Made by a program: the position numbers and the translations under genes. This document shows positions 1 through 5,781 of a DNA stretch of 9,547 bases, in pieces. The number at the start of each line of letters is the position of its first letter. Position 1 is the stretch's first letter. The notes beneath the pieces were generated by a model. The model ran no database searches, was not told the origin of the DNA, and saw only the letters and a program-made list of their open reading frames with translations. Origin of the DNA: Elusimicrobiota bacterium (GTDB lineage Bacteria; Elusimicrobiota; Elusimicrobia; Elusimicrobiales; UBA9959); the NCBI GenBank assembly GCA_030639665.1, contig DAOWCC010000090.1:1-9547 (forward strand). Reading direction: 5' to 3'.

Positions 1-174
1 CAAAGAGGGTGGACTAAGCGGCATATTGCCGACAGGATAAAAACTCAATTTTCAAGCGCGCTTAAGGCGGAATTGAGCGATATAATTATTGCCAATGACT
101 TATCCTTAAAGCGATTTCATGAAAAATTAAACGATTTACAAAAGATGCTGAAAGCGCTTCAATTGAAGCGCTAA
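1..174 (+). CDS. coaE: Dephospho-CoA kinase, C-terminal end (5' partial)
   Basis: An open frame enters from the left window edge and ends at TAA 172-174, giving the last 57 residues of a protein. The stretch from RGWTKRHIADRI to ALKAELSDIIIAND resembles the C-terminus of dephospho-CoA kinases: the family has an Arg followed by R-I-x-x-Q, a Lys, then A/S-D-x-I-I-x-N, then a helix of spaced leucines, and here I see RIKTQ, K, SDIIIAND and SLKRFHEKLNDLQKML. The enzyme phosphorylates the 3'-hydroxyl of dephospho-CoA with ATP, the last step of coenzyme A synthesis, in the cytosol. The P-loop and catalytic part lie outside the window. The stop is 25 nt before rho, so the two are probably co-transcribed; coaE next to rho is a known arrangement in several phyla. 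The call rests on a short C-terminal segment plus context. Confidence 0.72.
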   Translation, partial: QRGWTKRHIADRIKTQFSSALKAELSDIIIANDLSLKRFHEKLNDLQKMLKALQLKR

Positions 175-199
175 AGGAACTATAAATACAAGGAGAAAC

Positions 200-1666
200 A
201 TGAATAACGACAATACAAATACCAGGAATTCAAGACCATATCAATCAAGGAGACCTTCTTCCCATTCGGATAATCGAGGGCGCGGCGGCTCCGATTCTCA
301 TCATAGCTCGGGTTCATCAAACTATTCCAGAGGCAGAAGCCAGCATAGTCATCATAGTAATAATCATCATTCCCGAAATAATGAGGTTGATTCCTCTGCC
401 GCGATTGCGGCGGCTTTGGCTAAATTGACCGTTGCCGAGCTTTCCAAGAAAGCGGAAGAATATAAAATTGAAAATATTACCGGCCTTAAAAAGCAGGAGC
501 TTGTAGACAAAATAATCGAACATCAAGCCAAAAAAAGCGGTATTGTCGCAGGCGGCGGCGTTCTTGAAGTTCTTCCCGACGGTTTTGGTTTTCTCAGGAG
601 TCAGGAATACAATTATATTTCAAGCCATGAGGATATTTATGTTTCGCCTTCGCAGATAAAAAAACTGGATTTGAGAAAAGGCGATGATGTAAGAGGCCTT
701 ATACGGCCTCCGAAAGAGGGTGAAAGATTTTTTGCTCTTCTTCAAATTAAAACCGTAAACGGTCTGGAAATTGATAAGTTTTTTAGAAGACCTCATTTTG
801 ACAATTTAACGCCTATTCATCCCGATGATAGATTTGTTCTTGAATCTTCAACCGGCGGTAAAAAAGATTTAACGGCCAGAGTTATAGATTTAGCGGCTCC
901 CCTTGGAAAAGGACAAAGGGCTTTGATTGTGGCTTCTCCCAAGACCGGAAAAACCATGATACTTCAGCAAATAGCGAATTCTTTGACCAATAATCATCCC
1001 GAGATAAGCCTTTTTGTTCTTTTGATTGATGAAAGACCTGAAGAAGTAACCGATATGAAAAGATCGGTTAAGGGCGAGGTTATAGCTTCAACATTCGACG
1101 AAGCCGCCGATAGACATGTTCAGGTTTCTGAAATTGTTCTTGAAAAGGCCAAGAGATTGGTTGAGCAGAAAAAGGATGTTGTAATTTTACTTGATTCAAT
1201 CACAAGGCTTGCGAGAGCTTATAATACCATAGCGCCTTCAAGCGGCAGGGTTTTGTCCGGCGGTCTTGAGGCCACTTCGCTTCAAAGACCGAAAAGATTT
1301 TTCGGCGCCGCGAGAAATATGGAAGAGGGCGGTTCGCTTACCATTATCGCCACCGCTTTGGTTGAAACAGGCAGTAGAATGGATGATGTTATATTTGAAG
1401 AATTTAAGGGAACCGGTAATTCCGAAATTTTTCTGGATAGAAAACTTTCAAACAGAAGAACCTTCCCCGCGATAGATATAAACAGAACATCCACCAGAAA
1501 AGAAGAGCTTTTATTAAACGATGATGAGTTGAATAAGGTTTGGATACTCAGAAAGGTTTTGGCTCCTTTATCTTCGGTTGACGCGATGGAATTGCTTTTA
1601 ACGAAAGTAAACGCGACCAAATCCAATAAGGATTTCTTGAAATCCATGGAGATTTCAAGCATCTAA
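200..1666 (+). CDS. rho: Transcription termination factor Rho with disordered N-terminal extension
   Basis: Hexameric RNA-dependent ATPase that loads on unstructured nascent RNA and ends transcription. The 488 residues run in order: a low-complexity tail 1-66 rich in Asn, Ser, Arg and His; a Rho_N helical domain about 67-112 (LAKLTVAELSKKAEEY); a cold-shock-like RNA-binding fold about 116-188 (GVLEVLPDGFGFLR, then DIYVSPSQIKK); and the ATPase core. The core has Walker A ASPKTGKT at 245-252, LIDERPEE with the likely catalytic Glu278, Walker B VVILLDSITR ending near Asp332, the Q-loop SGRVLSGG at 349-355 and the R-loop FKGTGN at 402-407. All are intact, so the protein should be active. E. coli Rho is 419 residues; the excess is almost all in the N-terminal tail. 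ATG 200 has AGGAGA at 191-196 in front, an ideal spacing. The gene follows coaE by 25 nt. Confidence 0.98.
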   Translation: MNNDNTNTRNSRPYQSRRPSSHSDNRGRGGSDSHHSSGSSNYSRGRSQHSHHSNNHHSRNNEVDSSAAIAAALAKLTVAELSKKAEEYKIENITGLKKQELVDKIIEHQAKKSGIVAGGGVLEVLPDGFGFLRSQEYNYISSHEDIYVSPSQIKKLDLRKGDDVRGLIRPPKEGERFFALLQIKTVNGLEIDKFFRRPHFDNLTPIHPDDRFVLESSTGGKKDLTARVIDLAAPLGKGQRALIVASPKTGKTMILQQIANSLTNNHPEISLFVLLIDERPEEVTDMKRSVKGEVIASTFDEAADRHVQVSEIVLEKAKRLVEQKKDVVILLDSITRLARAYNTIAPSSGRVLSGGLEATSLQRPKRFFGAARNMEEGGSLTIIATALVETGSRMDDVIFEEFKGTGNSEIFLDRKLSNRRTFPAIDINRTSTRKEELLLNDDELNKVWILRKVLAPLSSVDAMELLLTKVNATKSNKDFLKSMEISSI

Positions 1667-1679
1667 AAACAGTGGATTG

Positions 1680-1762
1680 AGGTTGAGATTAAGTTTAAGA
1701 AAAAATAAAATCAAATACGGAGTTGTTTTTTTGTCGCTAAACCTAAACCTTGGTCTTAACCT
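1680..1762 (+). repeat. Long imperfect inverted repeat between rho and rpmE
   Basis: The arm at 1680-1693 pairs with 1749-1762 over 14 contiguous positions if three G.U pairs are allowed (G1685.U1757, U1689.G1753, U1690.G1752). After one bulged C (1748), four more pairs join 1694-1697 to 1744-1747. The loop is about 46 nt and includes a T-rich tract near 1724-1732. As RNA this would be an 18-bp stem just downstream of the rho stop codon. No U-tract follows the 3' arm, so it is not a classical intrinsic terminator. It could be a 3'-end stabilising or processing structure, or a decayed mobile repeat. Confidence 0.6.
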
Positions 1763-1785
1763 GCAGTTCGTAAATATGCTAAAAT
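1756..1785 (+). promoter_or_regulatory. Candidate extended -10 promoter for rpmE
   Basis: TG-C-TAAAAT at 1777-1785 is an extended -10 element (TAAAAT differs from TATAAT at one base). A weak -35 match, TTAACC at 1756-1761, stands 18 nt upstream of the hexamer. Transcription would start near 1792, leaving a leader of about 26 nt with the ribosome binding site AAGGA at 1806-1810. The -35 lies inside the 3' arm of the inverted repeat, so structure and promoter overlap. This is prediction from consensus only. Confidence 0.4.
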
Positions 1786-1817
1786 GTAGTTATTCTAATT
1801 AAGGTAAGGACATAAAT

Positions 1818-2153
1818 ATGAAGGCTAAAATTCACCCAAAATATCAAATGTGCGAAGTAAGCTGCGCGTGCGGAAATACTTTTCAAACCCGCTCAATGGG
1901 AAAAGTCATAAAACTCGAAATTTGTTCGGCTTGCCATCCTTTTTACACGGGCAAACAGAAATTGCTGGATGTGGCGGGCAGAGTTGAAAGATTCAAAAAG
2001 AGGTTTTCAAAAACAGAAGGAAAAATGATTAAGAGAAAACCGAAAAAAATTGCGGCAAGCAAAACCGCTCCCAAACACATAAAAAAGAAGGTTTTGACTT
2101 CAGCTTCCAAGAAAGTGGAAAAGGAAGCCCCAAAAGCAAAAAGCAAAAAATAG
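1818..2153 (+). CDS. rpmE: Large ribosomal subunit protein bL31, zinc-binding form, with Lys-rich C-terminal tail
   Basis: Component of the 50S subunit that contributes to the bridge with the 30S head. The first 66 or so residues match the L31 family closely: MKAKIHPKY at the start, SCACGN with Cys16 and Cys18, ICSACHPFYTGKQ with Cys36 and Cys39, then GRVERFKKRF. The four cysteines mark the zinc-containing (C+) form rather than the zinc-free paralogue that replaces it in zinc starvation. Family members are usually about 70 residues; this one has 111. Residues 67-111 form a tail of Lys, Ala, Ser and Pro with no hydrophobic core, probably disordered and RNA-binding. ATG 1818 is preceded by AAGGA at 1806-1810. 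The gene is closed by a strong terminator and sits between rho and prfA, a common location for rpmE. Confidence 0.96.
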   Translation: MKAKIHPKYQMCEVSCACGNTFQTRSMGKVIKLEICSACHPFYTGKQKLLDVAGRVERFKKRFSKTEGKMIKRKPKKIAASKTAPKHIKKKVLTSASKKVEKEAPKAKSKK

Positions 2154-2170
2154 TTATTTCAAATTAAAAT

Positions 2171-2212
2171 AAGCAGGCATAATGAGTTGTTTATCATATG
2201 CCTGCTTTTTAT
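2171..2212 (+). terminator. Intrinsic terminator after rpmE
   Basis: A perfect 11-bp stem, AAGCAGGCATA at 2171-2181 with TATGCCTGCTT at 2197-2207, encloses a 15-nt loop that can itself close by three pairs (2183-2185 with 2194-2196). It is followed directly by a T-rich tract (2206-2220, broken by A2211 and C2216). It starts 17 nt after the rpmE stop. The complement strand also ends in a T-rich run, so it could work in both directions. Confidence 0.9.
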
Positions 2213-2240
2213 TTTCTTTTGCTTTAGCAAAAGAAAATAA
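2209..2240. repeat. AT-rich 14-bp palindrome overlapping the terminator tail
   Basis: TTATTTTCTTTTGC (2209-2222) is followed by the loop TTTA and then by its exact reverse complement (2227-2240). The left arm is the T-tract of the rpmE terminator and the right arm is the start of the first 51-bp tandem unit, so three elements share bases here. It may have arisen when a repeat unit inserted in inverted orientation beside the terminator tail. Confidence 0.8.
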
Positions 2241-2342
2241 TCCGCCGATGCCGTAGTGGCGGATAGTAATTGCTAAAGCAAAAGAAAATAATCCGCCGAT
2301 GCCGTAGTGGCGGATAGTAATTGCTAAAGCAAAAGAAAATAA
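2227..2342. repeat. 51-bp tandem repeat, two identical units plus a partial third
   Basis: Unit 1 is 2227-2277 and unit 2 is 2278-2328; I find no difference between them. A third copy begins at 2329 and keeps the first 14 bases (to 2342), after which about six extra A/T bases and then a diverged sequence follow. Each unit carries a 7-bp inverted repeat, ATCCGCC and GGCGGAT, around the 11-nt loop GATGCCGTAGT, and ends in a small TTGC-TAAA-GCAA hairpin. The G+C-rich centre stands out in this AT-rich spacer. Perfect identity points to recent duplication. There are no unique spacers, so it is not a CRISPR array. Confidence 0.93.
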
Positions 2343-2349
2343 AAATAAT
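2321..2349 (+). promoter_or_regulatory. Candidate promoter for the prfA operon formed in the last repeat unit
   Basis: TTGCTA at 2321-2326 (4 of 6 to the -35 consensus) and AATAAT at 2344-2349 (5 of 6 to the -10) are separated by exactly 17 nt. In the junction of the two full units the same two hexamers are only 11 nt apart, because the third copy has six extra A/T bases. A fresh promoter is expected somewhere between the terminator at 2212 and prfA. The leader would be about 105 nt. This is an inference from consensus and spacing, and AT-rich DNA gives chance matches. Confidence 0.3.
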
Positions 2350-2440
2350 CCGGAGCAACGAGCCTATGGCGGAATAATAGAAGCGCGGAGGCCGTAAACG
2401 CAATAGTGGCTGGATGAACCGAAAGGTTCGTGTTCCAAAT
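2343..2440. other. Non-coding leader DNA with diverged repeat-like words
   Basis: This stretch between the tandem units and the prfA ribosome binding site holds no convincing gene. It has G+C-rich words that look like broken versions of the unit core: TCCGG and GGCGGAATAAT at 2348-2377, then GGCCGTA and TAGTGGCTGGAT at about 2389-2415, against GCCGTAGTGGCGGAT in the unit. I read it as older, decayed copies of the same repeat family, now probably part of the prfA 5' leader. Confidence 0.5.
2414..2431 (+). promoter_or_regulatory. GAAA-tetraloop hairpin in the prfA leader
   Basis: ATGAACC (2414-2420) pairs with GGTTCGT (2425-2431) over seven positions, one of them U.G, and is closed by the loop GAAA, a stable GNRA tetraloop. 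It ends 17 nt before the prfA Shine-Dalgarno sequence. No U-tract follows, so it is not a terminator. A role as leader-RNA structure is possible but unproven. Confidence 0.45.
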
Positions 2441-2447
2441 TTCAATT

Positions 2448-2453
2448 AGGGAG
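2448..2453 (+). promoter_or_regulatory. Ribosome binding site that fixes the prfA start
   Basis: AGGGAG lies 9 nt before ATG 2463. It selects this ATG over the in-frame GTG at 2430, which would put the start inside the tetraloop hairpin and add 11 residues that RF1 proteins do not have. Confidence 0.8.
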
Positions 2454-2462
2454 TTGTTTTAT

Positions 2463-3533
2463 ATGTCGTCTGATAATGTTGATATAATAAGAGAAGAAAT
2501 AAAGGTTGTGGAAGAAAAACTTTCAGCCGGCGGTTTGAGTCCAGAAGATATTAAAAATCTTTCAAAAAAACACGCCAAGTATAAAGAAATAATAGACTTA
2601 CAAGATAAAATTGATTCTTTATCCGAAGAAATAATTCAGGTGAATAAAGTAACCAGAGATAGTGATGAAGAACTTGCCGAAATGGCTGAGCTTGAAAAGA
2701 TTGAGCTTGAAGCCAAAAAGATTAAAACTGAAAAACAATTGCGGCTTATTTTGCTTCCTCCCGACCCCTATGATGTGAAAAATGTTTTTTTGGAAATAAG
2801 AGCCGGTGTGGGCGGTGATGAGTCAGCGTTATTTGCGGCGGATCTTATGAGAGCCTATATAAAGTTTATTTCAGATATGGGTTGGAAACATGAAATAAGA
2901 GATATAAATAATACAGGCTTAAAAGGTATAAAAACCGTTGCAATCTATATTAAGGGCGAAAATGCTTATTCATGGTTTAAATGTGAAATTGGAGTGCATA
3001 GAGTGCAGAGAGTTCCTCAAACCGAAGCATCGGGCAGAGTACATACTTCCACAATTACGGTAGCGGTTATGCCGGAGTTGGATGATGTGGAAATTACCAT
3101 TGATGCCAAAGACCTTAAAATAGATACATATAGATCGGGGGGCGCCGGCGGACAGAATGTTAATAAGGTTGAAACCGCGGTTAGAATAACGCATCTTCCA
3201 AGCGGTATAATCACTCAATGCCAGCAGGAAAGATCTCAAGGCCAAAACAAAATGAAGGCCATGCAAATGCTGAGCAATAAATTAGCTTTCATTGCCAAAG
3301 AAGAACAATCAAAATCTTTATCGGATGAAAGAAAAAAACAGGTTGGAAAGGCCGATAGATCGCAGAAAATAAGAACATATAATTTCCCTCAAAATAGAAT
3401 TACCGACCATAGATTGCAGGTTTCCTGGCATAATATTGAAGAGATAATGGAAGGAGAAATAAAAGACATGCTCCTTCAAATAAGATTAAGCCTTGCCGCC
3501 CAAGAAGAAGAGCGTCAAAAAAATAATGGTTAA
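2463..3533 (+). CDS. prfA: Peptide chain release factor 1
   Basis: RF1 reads UAA and UAG in the ribosomal A site and triggers hydrolysis of the peptidyl-tRNA. From ATG 2463 it has 356 residues, close to the 360 of E. coli RF1. Domain order is normal: a charged helical N-terminal domain about 1-100, then EIRAGVGGDES at 111-121, then the anticodon-like recognition segment HRVQRVPQTEASGRVHTS at 179-196, in which PQT (185-187) fits the P-x-T motif of RF1 and excludes RF2, which has SPF. The catalytic loop RSGGAGGQNVNK at 224-235 carries the GGQ at 229-231, whose glutamine is the target of PrmC. No internal stop or frameshift site of the RF2 type is present. It begins a tightly packed block and overlaps prmC by 8 nt. 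Confidence 0.98.
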   Translation: MSSDNVDIIREEIKVVEEKLSAGGLSPEDIKNLSKKHAKYKEIIDLQDKIDSLSEEIIQVNKVTRDSDEELAEMAELEKIELEAKKIKTEKQLRLILLPPDPYDVKNVFLEIRAGVGGDESALFAADLMRAYIKFISDMGWKHEIRDINNTGLKGIKTVAIYIKGENAYSWFKCEIGVHRVQRVPQTEASGRVHTSTITVAVMPELDDVEITIDAKDLKIDTYRSGGAGGQNVNKVETAVRITHLPSGIITQCQQERSQGQNKMKAMQMLSNKLAFIAKEEQSKSLSDERKKQVGKADRSQKIRTYNFPQNRITDHRLQVSWHNIEEIMEGEIKDMLLQIRLSLAAQEEERQKNNG

Positions 3534-4392
3534 AAACTTAAAAAAAAATAATATTTCCGGGCTTTTGCATGAAGGAACACTTTATCTTAAAAAAAAGCAG
3601 ATATCCGAAGCGGAGCTTAATTGCGAATGGATTTTGGCAAAAGCGTTAAATATGGAGAGATTATCTCTGTTTGTTAATCCCGAAGCACAGGTAAATAAAC
3701 CGGCCGCGGATAAATTTAAAAAATTATTGGCTTTGAAAGCCGAAGGCATGCCGATTTCTTATATGTTCAAAGAGCATAATTTCAGGGGGCTTTCCCTTTT
3801 TGTGAATAAAGGCGCGCTTATTCCAAGGCCTGAAACCGAGGAGCTTGTTGATATTGTTTTGAAATACGCGCGAAAGATTAAAAAAAAGAAGATTAAAATT
3901 CTTGATTTTGGCACGGGTTCGGGGTGTATTGCTTTAGCTTTGGCGGCGAGCCTCGAAAATTGCCAATTACTCGCTGTTGATAAATCCAAGCTTGCGCTTA
4001 AATGCGCCGAGAAAAATATAAGAAAATTCGGTCAAGCAAAAAAAATAAAGCTTCTTTCCGCCGATAGCGTTTCCAAGCTTTCGGGAAAGTTTGATTTAAT
4101 AGTTTCAAATCCGCCTTATATTCCAACGGGGGTTATAGGGAACTTGGATACCGAGGTGCAATTTGAACCTAAAATTGCCTTGGATGGCGGCGCGGACGGC
4201 CTAAAAATTATAAAAGAAATAATTAAAGAAGCTCCCAAAATTCTTAATAGCGGTGGCAGAGTTTTTTTTGAAATTGAAGAGAATCAAAGCGGCGTATTGC
4301 CTTATTGCGTAAATAAAGAAATCTACAGTGAAATTGTCTTTCATAAAGATTATAATAATAAGAGCAGATTCTTGGAATTAGGTTTGCGTTAG
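3526..4392 (+). CDS. prmC: Release factor glutamine N5-methyltransferase
   Basis: Transfers a methyl group from S-adenosylmethionine to the GGQ glutamine of release factors, which speeds termination. From ATG 3526 it has 288 residues (E. coli 277). The N-terminal helical domain is about 1-85; IPRPETEELVD at 99-109 is the family signature before the Rossmann fold; the SAM loop DFGTGSGCIALALA is at 127-140; NPPY at 195-198 binds the substrate glutamine; EPKIALDGGADGL at 214-226 is also typical. ATG 3526 overlaps the last 8 nt of prfA, suggesting translational coupling, with a weak purine-rich site GAAGAG at 3507-3512. A TTG at 3493 would add 11 Lys/Pro-rich residues and a 41-nt overlap, which is less likely. 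A run of nine A residues lies at codons 5-7, a possible slippage spot. Pairing with prfA puts enzyme and substrate in one transcript. Confidence 0.96.
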   Translation: MVKNLKKNNISGLLHEGTLYLKKKQISEAELNCEWILAKALNMERLSLFVNPEAQVNKPAADKFKKLLALKAEGMPISYMFKEHNFRGLSLFVNKGALIPRPETEELVDIVLKYARKIKKKKIKILDFGTGSGCIALALAASLENCQLLAVDKSKLALKCAEKNIRKFGQAKKIKLLSADSVSKLSGKFDLIVSNPPYIPTGVIGNLDTEVQFEPKIALDGGADGLKIIKEIIKEAPKILNSGGRVFFEIEENQSGVLPYCVNKEIYSEIVFHKDYNNKSRFLELGLR

Positions 4393-4429
4393 TAAAAGTC
4401 AAAGAGTCTCGGTGTCTTGGAGTCGCAAA

Positions 4430-4459
4430 CAGCTTGACAGCCGGGCGGCTAGACAGCTG
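4430..4459 (+). promoter_or_regulatory. Two-tier hairpin between prmC and murA
   Basis: CAGCT (4430-4434) pairs with AGCTG (4455-4459), and inside it AGCC (4439-4442) pairs with GGCT (4447-4450) around the loop GGGC; the two stems are separated by a 4+4 internal loop. The 75 nt after the prmC stop otherwise hold only GAGTC-like words. No T-run follows, so it is not an intrinsic terminator. It could be an mRNA processing or stability element. Confidence 0.45.
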
Positions 4460-4485
4460 AGAAACAGTTGAACATGTGGTATTTA
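4457..4485 (+). promoter_or_regulatory. Candidate extended -10 promoter for murA
   Basis: CTGAGA at 4457-4462 (4 of 6 to TTGACA) and TATTTA at 4480-4485 (4 of 6 to TATAAT) are 17 nt apart, and TGG directly before the second makes it an extended -10. The start would be near 4492, about 33 nt before the chosen murA ATG. If real, the in-frame codons upstream of 4525 are not translated, which supports the shorter MurA. Consensus match only. Confidence 0.3.
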
Positions 4486-4514
4486 GTTACCGGTGACTTG
4501 AAACATTTCAGAAC

Positions 4515-4520
4515 GGGAGA
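4515..4520 (+). promoter_or_regulatory. Ribosome binding site that fixes the murA start
   Basis: GGGAGA ends 4 nt before ATG 4525. The frame is open further up to a TTG at 4468, but that start has no such site and would add 19 residues before the conserved MurA N-terminus. Confidence 0.75.
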
Positions 4521-4524
4521 TTTA

Positions 4525-5781
4525 ATGGATAATTTTGTAATTAACGGAGTAAAAGGCGCTTCGGGCGATATTTCCATCAGCGGTTCTAAAAATGCCGCTC
4601 TTCCGATTCTTATTTCGTCCTTGCTGACATCGGAAAAAGTTGAATTTGAAAATGTTCCAAAACTCCGCGATATTCAATCCACTTTGGAATTGTTAAATTA
4701 TCTTGGCAAAAAGTGCGTTTTTGCTAAAAATAAATTTACCATAAGTGAAAATCATTCTCTCAATTACCACGCCCCCTATGATTTGGTTAGAAAAATGAGG
4801 GCGTCAATTCTTGTCGCCGGGCCTTTGCTGGCCAGATTTAAGCAGGCAAGGTTTTCTTTGCCCGGAGGCTGCACCATAGGCGTGCGGCCGGTGGATATTC
4901 ATCTTGAATCTTTTAAGAAATTTGGCGCGAGCATAAGTTATAGCGGTGGAGATGTAATAATAAGCGCCAAGCGTTTAAAAGCCGCCCATATAAAATTAAA
5001 ATTTCCCAGCGTGGGGGCGACCGAAAATTTAATGATGTGCGCCGTTTTAATAAAAGGGAAAACCGTAATAGAAAATTGCGCCAAAGAGCCGGAAATTAAA
5101 GATCTTGCCGATTGTTTAAGATTGATGGGCGCGCGAGTTAAGGGCGATGGGACTTCCACTATAGAGATTAACGGCGTGAAAAAATTAACGGGGGTTAAAT
5201 ATTCCGTAATGCCGGACAGGATTGAAACCGGCACTTTTATGATTTTAGCCGCGGCGGTTAAAGGGGAAATTAATTTATTGAATACAAGCTCGAAAAATTT
5301 GGCCATAGTGTCGAAATATCTCAGGAGAAGCGGAGTAAAAGTTAAGGATTGCGCCAATTCGGTTAAAATAATATCTACGGGGAAAAGACCTAATCCCGTA
5401 AGTTTTAAAACAGCGCCTTATCCGGGATTTCCCACTGATTTGCAATCCGTATGGATGGCATATATGTGCAGGGCTGAAGGGAAATCCACCATACATGAAA
5501 ATATTTTTGAAAATAGGTTTATGCATGTGGGCGAACTCTTAAGAATGGGCGCTAAAATTACTGTTACGGAAGAGACAGCCGTTATTACGGGAGTGGATAT
5601 GCTCAAAGGCGCGCCCATTATGTCGTCCGATATAAGAGCGGGAGCAGCCCTTATAGTGGCCGCGACAGCCGCAAGCGGCAAGTCCACACTCAGAAGAATT
5701 TATCATATCGATAGAGGCTATGACGGTATTGAAGAAAAAATGCGGGCCGTGGGTTTTAAAATAATCAGAAGAAAAGGATAA
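4525..5781 (+). CDS. murA: UDP-N-acetylglucosamine 1-carboxyvinyltransferase
   Basis: Transfers enolpyruvate from PEP to UDP-GlcNAc, the first committed step of peptidoglycan synthesis, in the cytosol. From ATG 4525 the protein has 418 residues; E. coli MurA has 419 and the numbering is nearly the same. Key residues are in place: SGSKNAALPI with Lys22 and Asn23, the mobile loop PGGCTIGVRPVDIHL at 113-127 with Cys116 as the PEP-adduct cysteine, the general base Asp305 in GFPTDLQ, and Arg397 in HIDRGYDG. Since the loop has Cys and not Asp, the enzyme should be sensitive to fosfomycin on family grounds. The start matches the family N-terminus (MDNFVINGVKGASG). It lies 132 nt after prmC; prfA-prmC-murA is a frequent order in bacteria. 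Confidence 0.98.
   Translation: MDNFVINGVKGASGDISISGSKNAALPILISSLLTSEKVEFENVPKLRDIQSTLELLNYLGKKCVFAKNKFTISENHSLNYHAPYDLVRKMRASILVAGPLLARFKQARFSLPGGCTIGVRPVDIHLESFKKFGASISYSGGDVIISAKRLKAAHIKLKFPSVGATENLMMCAVLIKGKTVIENCAKEPEIKDLADCLRLMGARVKGDGTSTIEINGVKKLTGVKYSVMPDRIETGTFMILAAAVKGEINLLNTSSKNLAIVSKYLRRSGVKVKDCANSVKIISTGKRPNPVSFKTAPYPGFPTDLQSVWMAYMCRAEGKSTIHENIFENRFMHVGELLRMGAKITVTEETAVITGVDMLKGAPIMSSDIRAGAALIVAATAASGKSTLRRIYHIDRGYDGIEEKMRAVGFKIIRRKG

Noticed and set aside
1282..1662. A 126-codon frame antisense to the 3' end of rho.
   Set aside because: It mirrors the codon pattern of rho, one of the most conserved genes here, and has no recognisable domain or ribosome binding site.
2227..2342. 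Possible CRISPR array.
   Set aside because: The units are directly adjacent with no unique spacers, there are only two full copies, and no cas gene is present in the window.
2224..2445. A minus-strand frame of 73 codons with a repeated 17-residue peptide (IIFFCFSNYYPPLRHRR).
   Set aside because: The peptide repeat is only the translation of the 51-bp DNA repeat, whose length is a multiple of three. There is no ribosome binding site, and the frame runs through hairpins and leader DNA of prfA.
3493..3533. TTG 3493 as prmC start, or an RF1-PrmC fusion by slippage on the seven A residues at 3517-3523.
   Set aside because: The prmC frame is open there, so a +1 slip could fuse the proteins, but A-runs are common in this AT-rich DNA, both proteins have normal ends and ATG 3526 gives a typical overlapping start.
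4434..4439. Perfect TTGACA before murA.
   Set aside because: No -10 like sequence lies 15-19 nt downstream; the hexamer falls in the hairpin.
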